Shown here one piece after another: positions 16,668 through 25,310 of a stretch of DNA of 64,000 nt. Every line of letters begins with the position of its first letter. Position 1 is the stretch's first letter. This DNA comes from Halorhabdus tiamatea SARL4B (GTDB lineage: Archaea; Halobacteriota; Halobacteria; Halobacteriales; Haloarculaceae). Below the pieces are notes generated by a model, which had not been told where the DNA came from, did not search any database, and saw only the letters and a program-made list of their open reading frames with translations. The stretch lies in the NCBI RefSeq assembly GCF_000470655.1, contig NC_021921.1, forward strand, positions 682,001 through 746,000, read 5' to 3'. The position numbers were made by a program, and so were the translations under genes.

Positions 16668-18113
16668 GGTCGTGTCGCAAAGCGGTCTAGAGTTTGCCTC
16701 TGGTACTCTCAATTGAGAGGTCACAGCTCATTGCTGTTTTGGTCGATCGCTGGAGCAGTTCATCAAGGAACGCCTGGTAGTGCTCTGGATCAGCGTACTT
16801 CACCAGCCGAAGCTGGAGTATCGCCTCTAATCCCTCCGTTGTCCAGCGCATCCACTGGTTCTTGCATCGCTTGCTGACTTCGCCCATCAGCCGTTCGACG
16901 GGGTTCGAGGTCCACGGCACCTCGAACCCCTCGACAGCCTGCTCGGCAAACGTCACGATCGACGGCACCCACCGCCGAAGATACCCCGCAGCCTTCTCTG
17001 ACCCGTACTGATCCAACTGCCACGCTGTCTTCTCGATACGCTCGGTCGTTCGCGCGATCCGCTCGCGGATCGCCGCGAACTCCTCTTCCGGCCGGTGCTT
17101 GGCGACCGAATTCTTCAGATGGAACACCTCGTCGATCACCTCCGAGACGATCTCGTTTCGTCGATCCAAGGAGAACACGCCGTCGTCCCAGAGGTTGTAG
17201 TCCAGTGTTCGGCCGACGTGGACGAGATCAAGTTGGTGATTGCGATTTTCGTCGGTAAAGGCCGTGACCATACCCTCCTCAGCGTCACTGACGACCGTCG
17301 CGTCGTCAGTGACTGCGTCGATGTCGTCGAGGTCGGCGGCTGTCTCGTCCCAGTCAGCGTTGACCGAGAGATCCAGCAGGGAGCGGGACTCCTCGGCAGT
17401 ATCTTTGCCGAGCGTGGCTTGGACGGAGTGGTACGAGCGGTCGTCGTCTTGACTGTGACACTTCGTGGCGTCAGGAATAACCGCATCAGCGTCTGTGTCA
17501 GCGACACAGTCTGGAAGGAACTGTTTGAGCTTGCTGCCGTATTCTCTGGCGCGGCGGTTGATCGTGGTCGGCGACGGCATCTCCGAGAGGATGCCGTCGC
17601 CGTGGTCAGCGGCGTCACGATAGCTGAGCGAGGTAGCGAGATCGACGCTCTTGGCCGCAATGTCCTGCTGATAACGGTTTTCTCCGTCGAAGCTAAGAAC
17701 ATCTTCGACGGGGCGGAAGTAGCTGGGTTCGTCGTGGTCAGCGGCGGTATCTTCGACGTAGTGAAGGTCGAATTCGTGCTCACCGGCGGTTGTGACGGCC
17801 GTGCGGGTATCGGTACCGGCGCGTTGGTAGCGCTGGTCACCGTTGCCGTGGGCGTGTTTTTCACCACAGAGCGCCTCGACGCGAGCCGCGTCGAGGCTCT
17901 CGACGAGTCCTTCGAGAAGAACTGATTCGATGTTCTGATCGGTGATGAACTCGGCAAGCGTGGCCAGCGGTATCGTTTTGTCGTCGTCGATGCTAACGGT
18001 CAACCGCACGTCGATTGTGGCGTGCATGGGGCACCTCTCGGAGTGGACACCAGAGGCGTCCCCTTCCTCAGGGGAGTCAGTTACTGAACTCTAGAGGACT
18101 TTGCGACACGACC
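16668..18113 (-). mobile_element. Complete ISH6-type insertion sequence
   Basis: A 1,446-bp element with one transposase gene. The terminal inverted repeats (about 27 bp) start GGTCGTGTCGCAAAG at the left end; the right end is the complement, with three mismatches at positions 16-18 and then TCTAGAGTT again. It is flanked by perfect 8-bp direct repeats. All parts look intact, so it may be active and recently inserted. The interrupted target is non-coding. Confidence 0.93.
16687..18027 (-). CDS. ISH6 family transposase
   Basis: A 446-residue transposase starting 'MHATIDVRLTVSIDDDKT', the characteristic ISH6-family N-terminus. It belongs to a mutator-like DDE lineage; candidate acidic residues are in 'AVIPDATKCHSQ' (about 183-194) and 'TVVSDAEEGM' (about 245-254), with a C-terminal 'EVPWTSNPVERLMGEVSKRCK' block that typifies this type. 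The reading frame is uninterrupted and fills nearly the whole element. It would catalyse cut-and-paste or copy transposition of its own IS. Confidence 0.93.
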   Translation of the reverse strand: MHATIDVRLTVSIDDDKTIPLATLAEFITDQNIESVLLEGLVESLDAARVEALCGEKHAHGNGDQRYQRAGTDTRTAVTTAGEHEFDLHYVEDTAADHDEPSYFRPVEDVLSFDGENRYQQDIAAKSVDLATSLSYRDAADHGDGILSEMPSPTTINRRAREYGSKLKQFLPDCVADTDADAVIPDATKCHSQDDDRSYHSVQATLGKDTAEESRSLLDLSVNADWDETAADLDDIDAVTDDATVVSDAEEGMVTAFTDENRNHQLDLVHVGRTLDYNLWDDGVFSLDRRNEIVSEVIDEVFHLKNSVAKHRPEEEFAAIRERIARTTERIEKTAWQLDQYGSEKAAGYLRRWVPSIVTFAEQAVEGFEVPWTSNPVERLMGEVSKRCKNQWMRWTTEGLEAILQLRLVKYADPEHYQAFLDELLQRSTKTAMSCDLSIESTRGKL

Positions 18114-18121
18114 CACAAATT
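18114..18121. repeat. Target-site duplication, right copy
   Basis: CACAAATT directly after the right terminal inverted repeat, identical to the left copy at 16660-16667. Confidence 0.9.
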
Positions 18122-18259
18122 GAGCGTCTAAACAAGGCTCAGACCGAATCGCCTCATTGATTGCTCCGGTAACTGGCTGCCGTCCACGACCGTCTTGAGT
18201 TGATCTATAGCATCGATTCAACCGAATAAATTATGAGTCCGGTCTGATATTTCACTCCC

Positions 18260-18718
18260 ATGAATCTTCCAACCAGGCGTCGTTTCTTGGCGCTCAGTAC
18301 TGGTTCTATCGGGGCCCTCTCCGGGTGTTCGTTACCCACTGGCGGCCCTCCTGACGTCACGCTTGGTGGCGTCTCCCTGGTGAACACGACGTCAACAGCG
18401 GTCGCGTTCGATGTGATCGTCGAATCCGATGGCGAGATGGTATACTGGGAATCACACAAGATCGAGCCAGCACCGGACAACGGTCAAACGAACACTGAAA
18501 CCATCGTGCCCGATCTCCCCGAGGAGTCCGAGACCATAGTCGTTCACAGTCGTGTAGACGGCCAACGGAGAACAATCGACCTTGGAAGAGACGACTTCGA
18601 TGGAGAGTGTGTCCTTCCATCGTTCATCTGGCAGAAATCCGAAGACGTGTTCGGAACGACAGTGAACCTCGTTGCAGATCTTTCCGATCCACCCGAGGCA
18701 ATCAGCTGTCAGAATTGA
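18260..18718 (+). CDS. Tat-exported lipoprotein of unknown function
   Basis: A 152-residue protein. 'TRRRFLALSTGSIGALSGC' (about 5-23) is a twin-arginine signal with a lipobox, so it is expected to be exported folded and lipid-anchored outside. The mature part looks like a small beta-sandwich ('GVSLVNTTSTAVAFDVIVES'). A similar small lipoprotein is encoded at 38493-38963. A TATA-like AATAAATTATG (18223-18233) sits about 27 bp before the ATG. Its promoter begins about 100 bp from the end of the ISH6 element. Function unknown. Confidence 0.8.
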   Translation: MNLPTRRRFLALSTGSIGALSGCSLPTGGPPDVTLGGVSLVNTTSTAVAFDVIVESDGEMVYWESHKIEPAPDNGQTNTETIVPDLPEESETIVVHSRVDGQRRTIDLGRDDFDGECVLPSFIWQKSEDVFGTTVNLVADLSDPPEAISCQN

Positions 18719-18886
18719 TTCGGGACAGTACTCACTCGGCTTAGTCGTGATCAAAAGCGCACTGAAGCAGGCGTTTCGCGGCAGTGCGACAGGAAGAGAC
18801 CCCTCACTCATGATCCATGTACACTAATCGAGCGCACTGTAGGTCAACCGTCGTGCTGTCGGTGAATCACTGACTGGCAGCAGCCC

Positions 18887-20953
18887 TCAGGGAACCCGAC
18901 CCTTCTCGCCCTCGATCTCCGCGAAGTCGTAGAAGTACCCCGTGATGACGTCACGCCACTTCTCGGCCTGATGGACCTGCTCGTCGAAGCGCGTCGCGAC
19001 GTGCTCGAATCGCCGGTCGTCGATCTTGCCTTCGAGGGTCATCCATAGATCACGCAGGCGCTCGGCCTCCTCGACGCCGTCGTAGAAGTTGTCGTAGAGG
19101 CGCTGGATGACCGTGGTCCCGTCTTCCAGTTCGTGGTCCCACGGCAGGTGATGGAAGAACAGGAGATGCTTCTCGGGGCAGGTCTCGACGTCCTCGAAGC
19201 GCGAGGCGACGGGGTCGCGGAATTGCTGGGCGTAGCCGCTGCCGGTCGCGGTCCGATCGTAGCCGATGCCCTCCTCGGTGGCCCCGTGATAGCCCGGCCA
19301 CTCCTCGGGGGCGGGGTAGTAGTGATTTTCGAGGTACTCCTGACCGTTGTGCATCATGTGGATCAGGCCGAGGCCACCGGTCTCGTAGTCGATGCAGGCC
19401 TCCCAGGAGTCCAGCAGGATCTCCCGGACGGTGTCGAGGACTGCCTCGTCGGCCCCGAACGTCTGGGTGATCCACTCGTCGGTGATCGTCTCCGCGTCGA
19501 GGTCGGGATCCCAGATCAGCCGCCCGAACGCGTAGAGGTTCGATTGCATGAGATAGTGGCCCGTCCAGGTGTGATCCTCGCCGATGGAGGTGACGCCGAC
19601 GACGCCCTCGCCGTCGCCCCGGAAGAAGTCCTGGACGCGGGATCCATCCCGGTCCGCATGGGTGTCGAACTCGAAGATCTCCTTCCACATCGGGAGGTGG
19701 GAGGTCGCGTGGACGCCCTGGCCGGTGTACTCGCCGGTGATCTGGAGTTCCAGCCCGAGGTCAGTCTCGGGCATTGCGCCGAACAGCGTCGAGACGGGCT
19801 CGCGGGGCTGGAAGTCGATCGGCCCGTTCTTGATCTGGACGGTGACGTTCTCGGCGAAGTCGCCGTCCAGCGGTTCGAAGGTGTCGTAGGCCTGGATAGC
19901 ACGATCCTCGTGGGAACCGTAGACGAACGCCCGCCACCAGACGCGCCCGCCGTGCGGTTCCAAGGCCTGCGCCAGCGCGTTGGCCCCCTCGACGTGGTCG
20001 CGGTCGTAGTTGTACGGCCCGTCCTGGCCCTCGGAATCGGCCTTCACCAGGAAGCCGCCGAAGTCCGGGATGAGGTCGTAGATCTCGTCGGCCTTCTCGC
20101 GCCACCACTGCCGGACGTCTTCGTCGAGGGGATCGAAGGTGTCGAGGTCGCCGATGCGTTTGGGTGCACCGAAGTTCACCGAGAGATAGATCTGGATGCC
20201 GTAGCGCCGGAACACCGACGCGAGGCTGGTGAGGTCCTCGAGTCGACGCGATTCCAGCAGTCGCCAGCCGTCGAACTGTTGGGAGGCCTCGTTCGTGCTA
20301 CCTCGCGGATAATACTCGGTGTTGACGTTGTTGAGGACGACGCCGTTGATCCCCAGGGAGGCCAGCAGGCGGGCGTAGTCCTCGTAGCGGTCACGGAGAT
20401 CGGGCAGGCGGTCGAAGTCGAAGATCGACTCGCCGGCGTAGCCGCGTTCGACCGTCCGGCGGAACGGGTTGTCCCAGTGGTTGATCACCCGGTTGGCGTA
20501 GGCCGGTTCCTCGCGAACGTCGATCTCGTCGATCGGTTCGCCCATGTTGAGCAGGCGAAGCAGGTGAAAGGTTCCATAGACCAGCCCCTGGTCGGCCCCG
20601 CTCGTGACGACCAGGCAGTCCTGGCCCTCGTACTCGACGGAGCGAATCAGATAGCCGTCGTCGTCGAGGTCGTCGACCGCCCCGTCGGGGATCGATTCTT
20701 TGATCACTTCCATGTCGCCGGGCGTCCCGATCGCGAGGAACCCATCGACCGTCTCCGGGCGGTGTTGCCAGAGGTGGACGTCCTCGCCGAGCAGCCCGGG
20801 GATCGCCTCCCGGAGCTCGTCCCGGACAGCGCTGCATTCGGGTGATTCCTCGGCGACGTAGGCGTGCTTGATCCGTCGTCGATACGACTCGCGCCGGTCG
20901 TCGCTGACGCGGTCGTATCGGAGCCAGCAGTCGTCGTATTGATTGCGCGGCAT
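18887..20953 (-). CDS. aguA: GH67 alpha-glucuronidase
   Basis: A 688-residue family 67 glycoside hydrolase that removes (4-O-methyl)glucuronic acid from the non-reducing end of xylo-oligosaccharides. Catalytic residues expected by family alignment are present: general acid E308 ('FLVKADSEGQDG'), and D380 ('IKNGPIDFQPREP') with E408 ('ELQITGEYTGQG') as the base pair. The length is that of the family (about 680-710). There is no signal peptide, so it acts in the cytoplasm on imported aldouronic acids; no dedicated importer is visible in the window. Its product feeds uxaC, the SDR and uxuA upstream. Confidence 0.95.
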   Translation of the reverse strand: MPRNQYDDCWLRYDRVSDDRRESYRRRIKHAYVAEESPECSAVRDELREAIPGLLGEDVHLWQHRPETVDGFLAIGTPGDMEVIKESIPDGAVDDLDDDGYLIRSVEYEGQDCLVVTSGADQGLVYGTFHLLRLLNMGEPIDEIDVREEPAYANRVINHWDNPFRRTVERGYAGESIFDFDRLPDLRDRYEDYARLLASLGINGVVLNNVNTEYYPRGSTNEASQQFDGWRLLESRRLEDLTSLASVFRRYGIQIYLSVNFGAPKRIGDLDTFDPLDEDVRQWWREKADEIYDLIPDFGGFLVKADSEGQDGPYNYDRDHVEGANALAQALEPHGGRVWWRAFVYGSHEDRAIQAYDTFEPLDGDFAENVTVQIKNGPIDFQPREPVSTLFGAMPETDLGLELQITGEYTGQGVHATSHLPMWKEIFEFDTHADRDGSRVQDFFRGDGEGVVGVTSIGEDHTWTGHYLMQSNLYAFGRLIWDPDLDAETITDEWITQTFGADEAVLDTVREILLDSWEACIDYETGGLGLIHMMHNGQEYLENHYYPAPEEWPGYHGATEEGIGYDRTATGSGYAQQFRDPVASRFEDVETCPEKHLLFFHHLPWDHELEDGTTVIQRLYDNFYDGVEEAERLRDLWMTLEGKIDDRRFEHVATRFDEQVHQAEKWRDVITGYFYDFAEIEGEKGRVP

Positions 20954-21087
20954 ATGCTCGTGAAGTCAGTTCCCGCCCACAAAACTGTACTGATCAGGGG
21001 AGTACGCGGCGATGGGTTCGGACGACTGTACGCGATGGGGCGACAGCCGCGGGTCTTTTTGAGGCCGGTTTCGTAGTCACTGACGAC

Positions 21088-21537
21088 ATGGCCGACCGGC
21101 TGTTGCTGGACGCGATGCTGGGGAAACTCGCGACGTACCTGCGGATGTGCGGATACGACGCGGCCTACGCTCTCGATCGCGGCGTCGAAGCTGACGATCG
21201 GCTCCTGGCGATCGCCGACGGGGAAGATCGCGTCCTGCTGACTCGCGATCGACAGCTCGCAGCGCAGGCGACAGCAAGCCTGTTGCTCGAATCGCGAGAC
21301 GTCCGCGATCAGTTACGCGAACTCCAGACAGCAGGGTACGACCTGACGCTCGCCAGGGAACCCGTACGCTGCGGGCAGTGCAACGGTCGCCTCAACGCGG
21401 TCGATCCCGACGATCCGACACCACCGTCGGTTCCCGACCCGGACGCCGAGTCGGTCTGGAAGTGTCGGGACTGCGGCCAGTACTTCTGGCGGGGCAGCCA
21501 CTGGGACGACGTGAGGGCGACGCTCGGCGAGTTGTGA
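21088..21537 (+). CDS. Mut7-C PIN-like RNase domain protein with zinc ribbon
   Basis: A 149-residue protein of the Mut7-C family. Residues 1-90 form a PIN-like nuclease fold ('LLLDAMLGKLATYLRMCGYD', with D8; 'VLLTRDRQL', with D54). A zinc ribbon with C95/C98 and C126/C129 follows. Archaeal members are thought to be RNases in RNA processing or decay, but substrates are unknown. The ATG at 21088 gives the family start. The following gene (DUF5797-like) is 76 bp downstream on the same strand. Confidence 0.88.
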   Translation: MADRLLLDAMLGKLATYLRMCGYDAAYALDRGVEADDRLLAIADGEDRVLLTRDRQLAAQATASLLLESRDVRDQLRELQTAGYDLTLAREPVRCGQCNGRLNAVDPDDPTPPSVPDPDAESVWKCRDCGQYFWRGSHWDDVRATLGEL

Positions 21538-21613
21538 GTGGCGACGAAACGGCGTCAGCCCCCGAGGGATCGAATCCAGAAGGCTGTAGTACCACGTAGG
21601 CGAACCTCCGACG

Positions 21614-22102
21614 ATGACGCTCTCCGACGAGGCTCTCGAGCGCCTGGCTGACGTGGTCGTCCTGCAGCCGACGAAGAACGCCGAGCTGCAGGACCAGTGG
21701 GACCTCGAGAGCGGCAGCGAGGTCCACCAGGTACTCGAATCCGACCTCGGTGAGTACTACTACCGTGACGAGGACAGTCTGATCCGGGCGACGCCGGAGG
21801 CCGCCGAACTCGTCGAGCGCGAGGGGCTGGTCGAAGGAGGGACCGACGAGCAGACCGTTCACGTCTCGACGTTGCAGTGCCGTGTGCTTGACGTGATCGC
21901 CAGCCCAGATGAAGAGCCCCAGAGTGTCGTTTCGGTGCTGCAGGACGTTCGGGAGACGGGGGAAGACCCCCCTGTCGACGAGGTCCGAAGCGCGCTCGGC
22001 AGCCTGACCGACAAGGGCATCCTCGAACGCGTCCGCACGACGGTCCCGACCTACCGACTGGCGGTCGAGCGCGAGGAACTCACGGTCCAGGAGCACGAGT
22101 GA
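21614..22102 (+). CDS. DUF5797-like haloarchaeal protein
   Basis: A 162-residue conserved protein of haloarchaea ('MTLSDEALERLADVVVLQPTKN', 'WDLESGSEVHQVLESDLGEYYYRDEDSLIRAT'). The C-terminal half (about 90-150) has winged-helix character ('EVRSALGSLTDKGILERVR'), so it may be a regulator. No catalytic motif is visible. It lies tail-to-tail with the DUF5787-like gene. Confidence 0.8.
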   Translation: MTLSDEALERLADVVVLQPTKNAELQDQWDLESGSEVHQVLESDLGEYYYRDEDSLIRATPEAAELVEREGLVEGGTDEQTVHVSTLQCRVLDVIASPDEEPQSVVSVLQDVRETGEDPPVDEVRSALGSLTDKGILERVRTTVPTYRLAVEREELTVQEHE

Positions 22103-22123
22103 CGTCCGTTCTGCACCCCTGAC

Positions 22124-23170
22124 TCACTCCAGGCCGGGCCGCTGTCGTCGACGTCGCCGGGCCAGCAGCCGCTTGATCGCCCCACCGGGCCCACCCTCGA
22201 TCGGCCAGTCGTTCGTGCGCCAGACTGGCGGTTCGGGTTCGAACTCGCCACACGACCCGCGACACTCCGCGGCAGTCTGCTGTCGGTCTTTGGCGACACA
22301 GAACGGGAGCGGTCCGGACGCCTCCCAGCGTAACTCGAAGTGCCGACAGTCGGGCCGCATCGAGTCGACGTAGCTGCGCCACCCACGTTCGTAGGCCCGC
22401 TCGGCGATCTCGCGGCGTTTACTGGCCTTCCACGCCCGATCGACGTACTCGAAGCGGGCGGCCGAGGCGTCGTGGTCGCCACCCGACGGCCGGTCGAGAA
22501 TCCGTATACCGGGTGTCGACGGGTCGAGCGTCCGGGGATGCCAGGCCACCTCGGCGTCGCCTGCAAGGTCGACGACCAGAATTCCGGCCTCGACCGGGAC
22601 GTTCTCGAGTAACGCGGGTTCGATCCGCTCGCCCGTCTCGGCCGTGGCGACCCACACTTCGTCGGCCAGCCCCATCGCGACGTCGCGTTCGATCTGAGGG
22701 GCGAGGTGGCGCGCCGCGCTCGCGTCCAGATCGGGCTTGTTCTCGATGGCAACCACGCGCTCGACCCAGTCAGGGTAGACAGCCGTCCGGCGGATCTCGA
22801 TCTTCCCGCCGTTCTTTCGGACGTCTAAAATGTCGCGGTCGGCCGCCCGGTGGATCGCCTCCCGGACGTACCGCCAGGGATAGCCGGGGTCGGGGAGGGC
22901 ATCGCGGTAGTAGGTCCACTCGGCGGGCGCATGCGGGATGACGTCGAGTAGATCCGAGTCGAGGGCGCGTTCGCCGAACTCGGCACGCTGACGGAGGCCG
23001 TCAGGATCACATTCGAAGACGATCGTGTCCCAGCGGCGGCGTTTCGTGCCGAGTTGCCGGGCGACGAGAATCGGGTTCTCGCGGTCGCCGCCCGGCGGCC
23101 AGGCGCGCTCGGCCCACTGACAGACCCGCAGTTCGAAGTCGAACTCGGCGTGATAGTCCTGGCCGCTCAC
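22124..23170 (-). CDS. DUF5787-like haloarchaeal protein
   Basis: About 348 residues, recognised by 'EFDFELRVCQWAERAW', 'LVARQLGTKRRRWDTIVFEC' and an 'IENKPDLDA' block (around residue 140) resembling the acidic/lysine centre of PD-(D/E)XK nuclease folds. A C-terminal Cys-rich segment ('CRHFELRW...LPFCVAKDRQQTAAECRGSCGEF') could bind metal. A nuclease-like role is inference. The GTG at 23170 gives the family-like start; an in-frame GTG at 23239, overlapping the upstream stop, would add 23 residues with atypical composition. Confidence 0.75.
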   Translation of the reverse strand: MSGQDYHAEFDFELRVCQWAERAWPPGGDRENPILVARQLGTKRRRWDTIVFECDPDGLRQRAEFGERALDSDLLDVIPHAPAEWTYYRDALPDPGYPWRYVREAIHRAADRDILDVRKNGGKIEIRRTAVYPDWVERVVAIENKPDLDASAARHLAPQIERDVAMGLADEVWVATAETGERIEPALLENVPVEAGILVVDLAGDAEVAWHPRTLDPSTPGIRILDRPSGGDHDASAARFEYVDRAWKASKRREIAERAYERGWRSYVDSMRPDCRHFELRWEASGPLPFCVAKDRQQTAAECRGSCGEFEPEPPVWRTNDWPIEGGPGGAIKRLLARRRRRQRPGLE

Positions 23171-23235
23171 GGATCGAGCGAGGAACGGCGTTGTCGAAGG
23201 CGTTTCGATGCCCACTGGACAAGAGAGGTCCCAAG

Positions 23236-23925
23236 TCACGCAACCTGTCGGCGTTTATAAATGTAGAGTCCGCCGATCAGGTACGGGCCGACCAACAGGA
23301 CCGTCGTGAACAGCACGGACATGAAGTACGTGATCGGGTTCGGTTGCCAGTCGGTTCTCGCGTTGACGCGTTTGGCATCGTGATACACAGCCAACGCCAG
23401 TGGTGGACCCAACCCCAGCAACACGAGTGTCGCCGTGACGTCCAGGCCACCGATCCCGAAGCCGACCAGCGCCAAAAACCCCCCACTGACACAGAACATG
23501 ACGATCGGGAACCAGAGCCGGGACGATGAATTCGGCGGGAGATACTCGTAGCGCTTCCGGAGGTACGGCAGGACGACGAGCGCCGAAAGGGCAAGTCCGC
23601 CGGCGGCATAGAGGATTGGAAACGGATACCAGTCGAGTTCGGCTGCATGGAGTTTGCTGGCGTCGGCGTACAACCCGACCGCGGCGATCATGTGATACAG
23701 CACGCCGTACAGCGGCAAGGCGATCAACAGCCAGCCACTGATCGAGGCGATCGGTTCGGGAAACACGGACGTGTTGATCGTGCCGAATCCACTCGCCGCC
23801 GTGGAGGTCATCGAAACGTAGCTGAAAATGCCACCGGCGGCGATCGTCAGCACCCACAGCAGGAAAAACCCGTATTCGAGCACCCGACACCACCGATCAG
23901 ACAGTTCGTCCCCCTCCCCCGTCAT
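23236..23925 (-). CDS. Multi-spanning membrane protein, unknown function
   Basis: A 229-residue protein with about six hydrophobic segments (around 15-38, 58-85, 102-120, 135-152, 160-176, 192-215). Internal similarity is suggested by repeated 'Y.DA+.....W.P.PI.Y' motifs ('YADASKLHAAELDWYPFPILY' and 'YHDAKRVNARTDWQPNPITY'), so it may have arisen by duplication. It is probably an integral membrane protein of unknown function, a type common in haloarchaea. It is followed closely by the DUF5787-like gene. Confidence 0.75.
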   Translation of the reverse strand: MTGEGDELSDRWCRVLEYGFFLLWVLTIAAGGIFSYVSMTSTAASGFGTINTSVFPEPIASISGWLLIALPLYGVLYHMIAAVGLYADASKLHAAELDWYPFPILYAAGGLALSALVVLPYLRKRYEYLPPNSSSRLWFPIVMFCVSGGFLALVGFGIGGLDVTATLVLLGLGPPLALAVYHDAKRVNARTDWQPNPITYFMSVLFTTVLLVGPYLIGGLYIYKRRQVA

Positions 23926-24109
23926 ACAGATCGAATTTTATTAATGGCTGATAAAAATATCGGATTTTCGGATGGGGGGTCACTCGAATCGAAGAAAGAA
24001 AGAAAGAAAGCCGCTGAACCGCGCGTCCCGTCGAGAAATACCAGGAACGGATCCAAAAACGAACCCGCCCCAGCACAACGTATTTGATTGGACGAGTAAA
24101 GCTATCAAT

Positions 24110-24400
24110 ATGAACGACAAGCAGCGATTGATTGTCGGGTTCAGTGGGATCGCGCTCGGGAACACCCTGCTGGCTCTCGGCTCCTGGCTACGGGCGGACT
24201 CAACCATCTTGACCGCCGGTCAACTCGTGGTCGCCCTCAGCATGGCCATAGTGGCAGCCGGGTATCTGTTTGATTTCAGTCAGTACGAGCCGCCCAACGA
24301 CAACCGAATGTGGGAATTGTTCCCAACAACTGTCGTCCTCCTCGGGACCACCATTACGGCCATGGGTGCTGTCCTCGTCATCCTGGCGCTGATCAACTGA
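24110..24400 (+). CDS. Small three-TM membrane protein
   Basis: A 96-residue protein with three hydrophobic segments (about 8-25, 35-55, 70-95) and no recognised family. The ATG at 24110 is preferred over the upstream in-frame codon at 23972, whose extension is basic and unlike a haloarchaeal protein. It is the first of three consecutive small membrane protein genes on this strand. Confidence 0.6.
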   Translation: MNDKQRLIVGFSGIALGNTLLALGSWLRADSTILTAGQLVVALSMAIVAAGYLFDFSQYEPPNDNRMWELFPTTVVLLGTTITAMGAVLVILALIN

Positions 24401-24583
24401 TCGGTCGATGTCAGCCCTATGTCACCAACCGCTTGCATTCATCGTCGGGGACCCAAGCGCGATTGACTCAGAGACAGACCAAATCCCGAGGACGAACCCG
24501 CGGTCGTCCTCGCCCGGCGGGACGGTTCCGGCGGACAGAGCCAGACCGCCACAGTTTTGTCAACTGACAAGATTTTCTGGAAT

Positions 24584-24823
24584 ATGGTCCCTGACGACCG
24601 AGATGCCGTCCACCGGGAGTTGCGATCGATCAAACGATGGCTCGTCGTCGTTGCGATCCTGCTGGCCGGCGTGACCCTGGGCACGCTGTCCGATCTCAAT
24701 GCAGCACCCACGTGGCTGGGCGCACCGCTGCTGGTGACCGTCTTCGGGACGCTGTTGGGCGGCCCGATCTATCTCATCGTGTCGTTGTTCCGGGAGCCAC
24801 CAGATACTGAAGTGTCCCCCTGA
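24584..24823 (+). CDS. Small two-TM protein, paralogue of the next gene
   Basis: A 79-residue protein. A short charged head ('DDRDAVHRELRSIKRWL') is followed by two hydrophobic segments (about 18-37 and 46-68) and ends 'LIVSLFREPPDTEVSP'. The ATG at 24584 follows an A+T-rich promoter-like stretch. It shares the pattern 'R.+R..KRWL..+A..LA....' and '+.ISL+.EP' with the protein at 24970. Function unknown. Confidence 0.55.
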   Translation: MVPDDRDAVHRELRSIKRWLVVVAILLAGVTLGTLSDLNAAPTWLGAPLLVTVFGTLLGGPIYLIVSLFREPPDTEVSP

Positions 24824-24969
24824 TCGGGGGCGGGTTGGGCTGTCCTGATCAGTGCAGTCGCCGCAAAGAAATCGTGAACTGTTCCCCTGCAATCACGAGC
24901 AGTCCGACAGCGAGTTGCCGTAAATAGCATATCGTTGTTCATAAAACCGAACCAGTCGAGCGGAGACAT

Positions 24970-25299
24970 ATGCCCGCTGATATCGAAGTGCTTGCCCGAC
25001 ACGTCCGTGGAGTCAAGCGCTGGCTCGCCATCATCGCGACAGTCCTGGCTGCCACCGTGCTACAGGTGGATGCAATGTTTTACGAGTTCACTCTGGACCC
25101 GACGCCGGCGTTGCTACTGTTGGTGATTATGCTCGTCGGCCTGGGCTATGTCGCGATCTCGCTGCTGCTCGAACCGTTCCGTCGCCTTGAGAGCGAAGTG
25201 GACGACGATCCCACCAAGGATGATGCCGATGAGATCGAGAGCCGGCAGCTACCGACGCGACGTCGCTCGCGGACGAGGTCGCCCCGCTTCCGGGGGTGA
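24970..25299 (+). CDS. Small two-TM protein, paralogue of the previous gene
   Basis: A 109-residue protein with a charged head ('LARHVRGVKRWLAI'), two hydrophobic segments (about 18-34 and 47-66), then 'AISLLLEPFRRLESEVDDD' and an arginine-rich tail. It resembles the 79-residue protein just upstream, which suggests a tandem duplication with divergence of the tail. Its 3' end abuts the convergent Nudix gene. Function unknown. Confidence 0.55.
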   Translation: MPADIEVLARHVRGVKRWLAIIATVLAATVLQVDAMFYEFTLDPTPALLLLVIMLVGLGYVAISLLLEPFRRLESEVDDDPTKDDADEIESRQLPTRRRSRTRSPRFRG

Positions 25300-25310
25300 C
25301 GCCGGCCGCT

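Noticed and set aside
19133-20845. 570-codon plus-strand ORF over GH67
   Set aside because: Antisense shadow of the alpha-glucuronidase.
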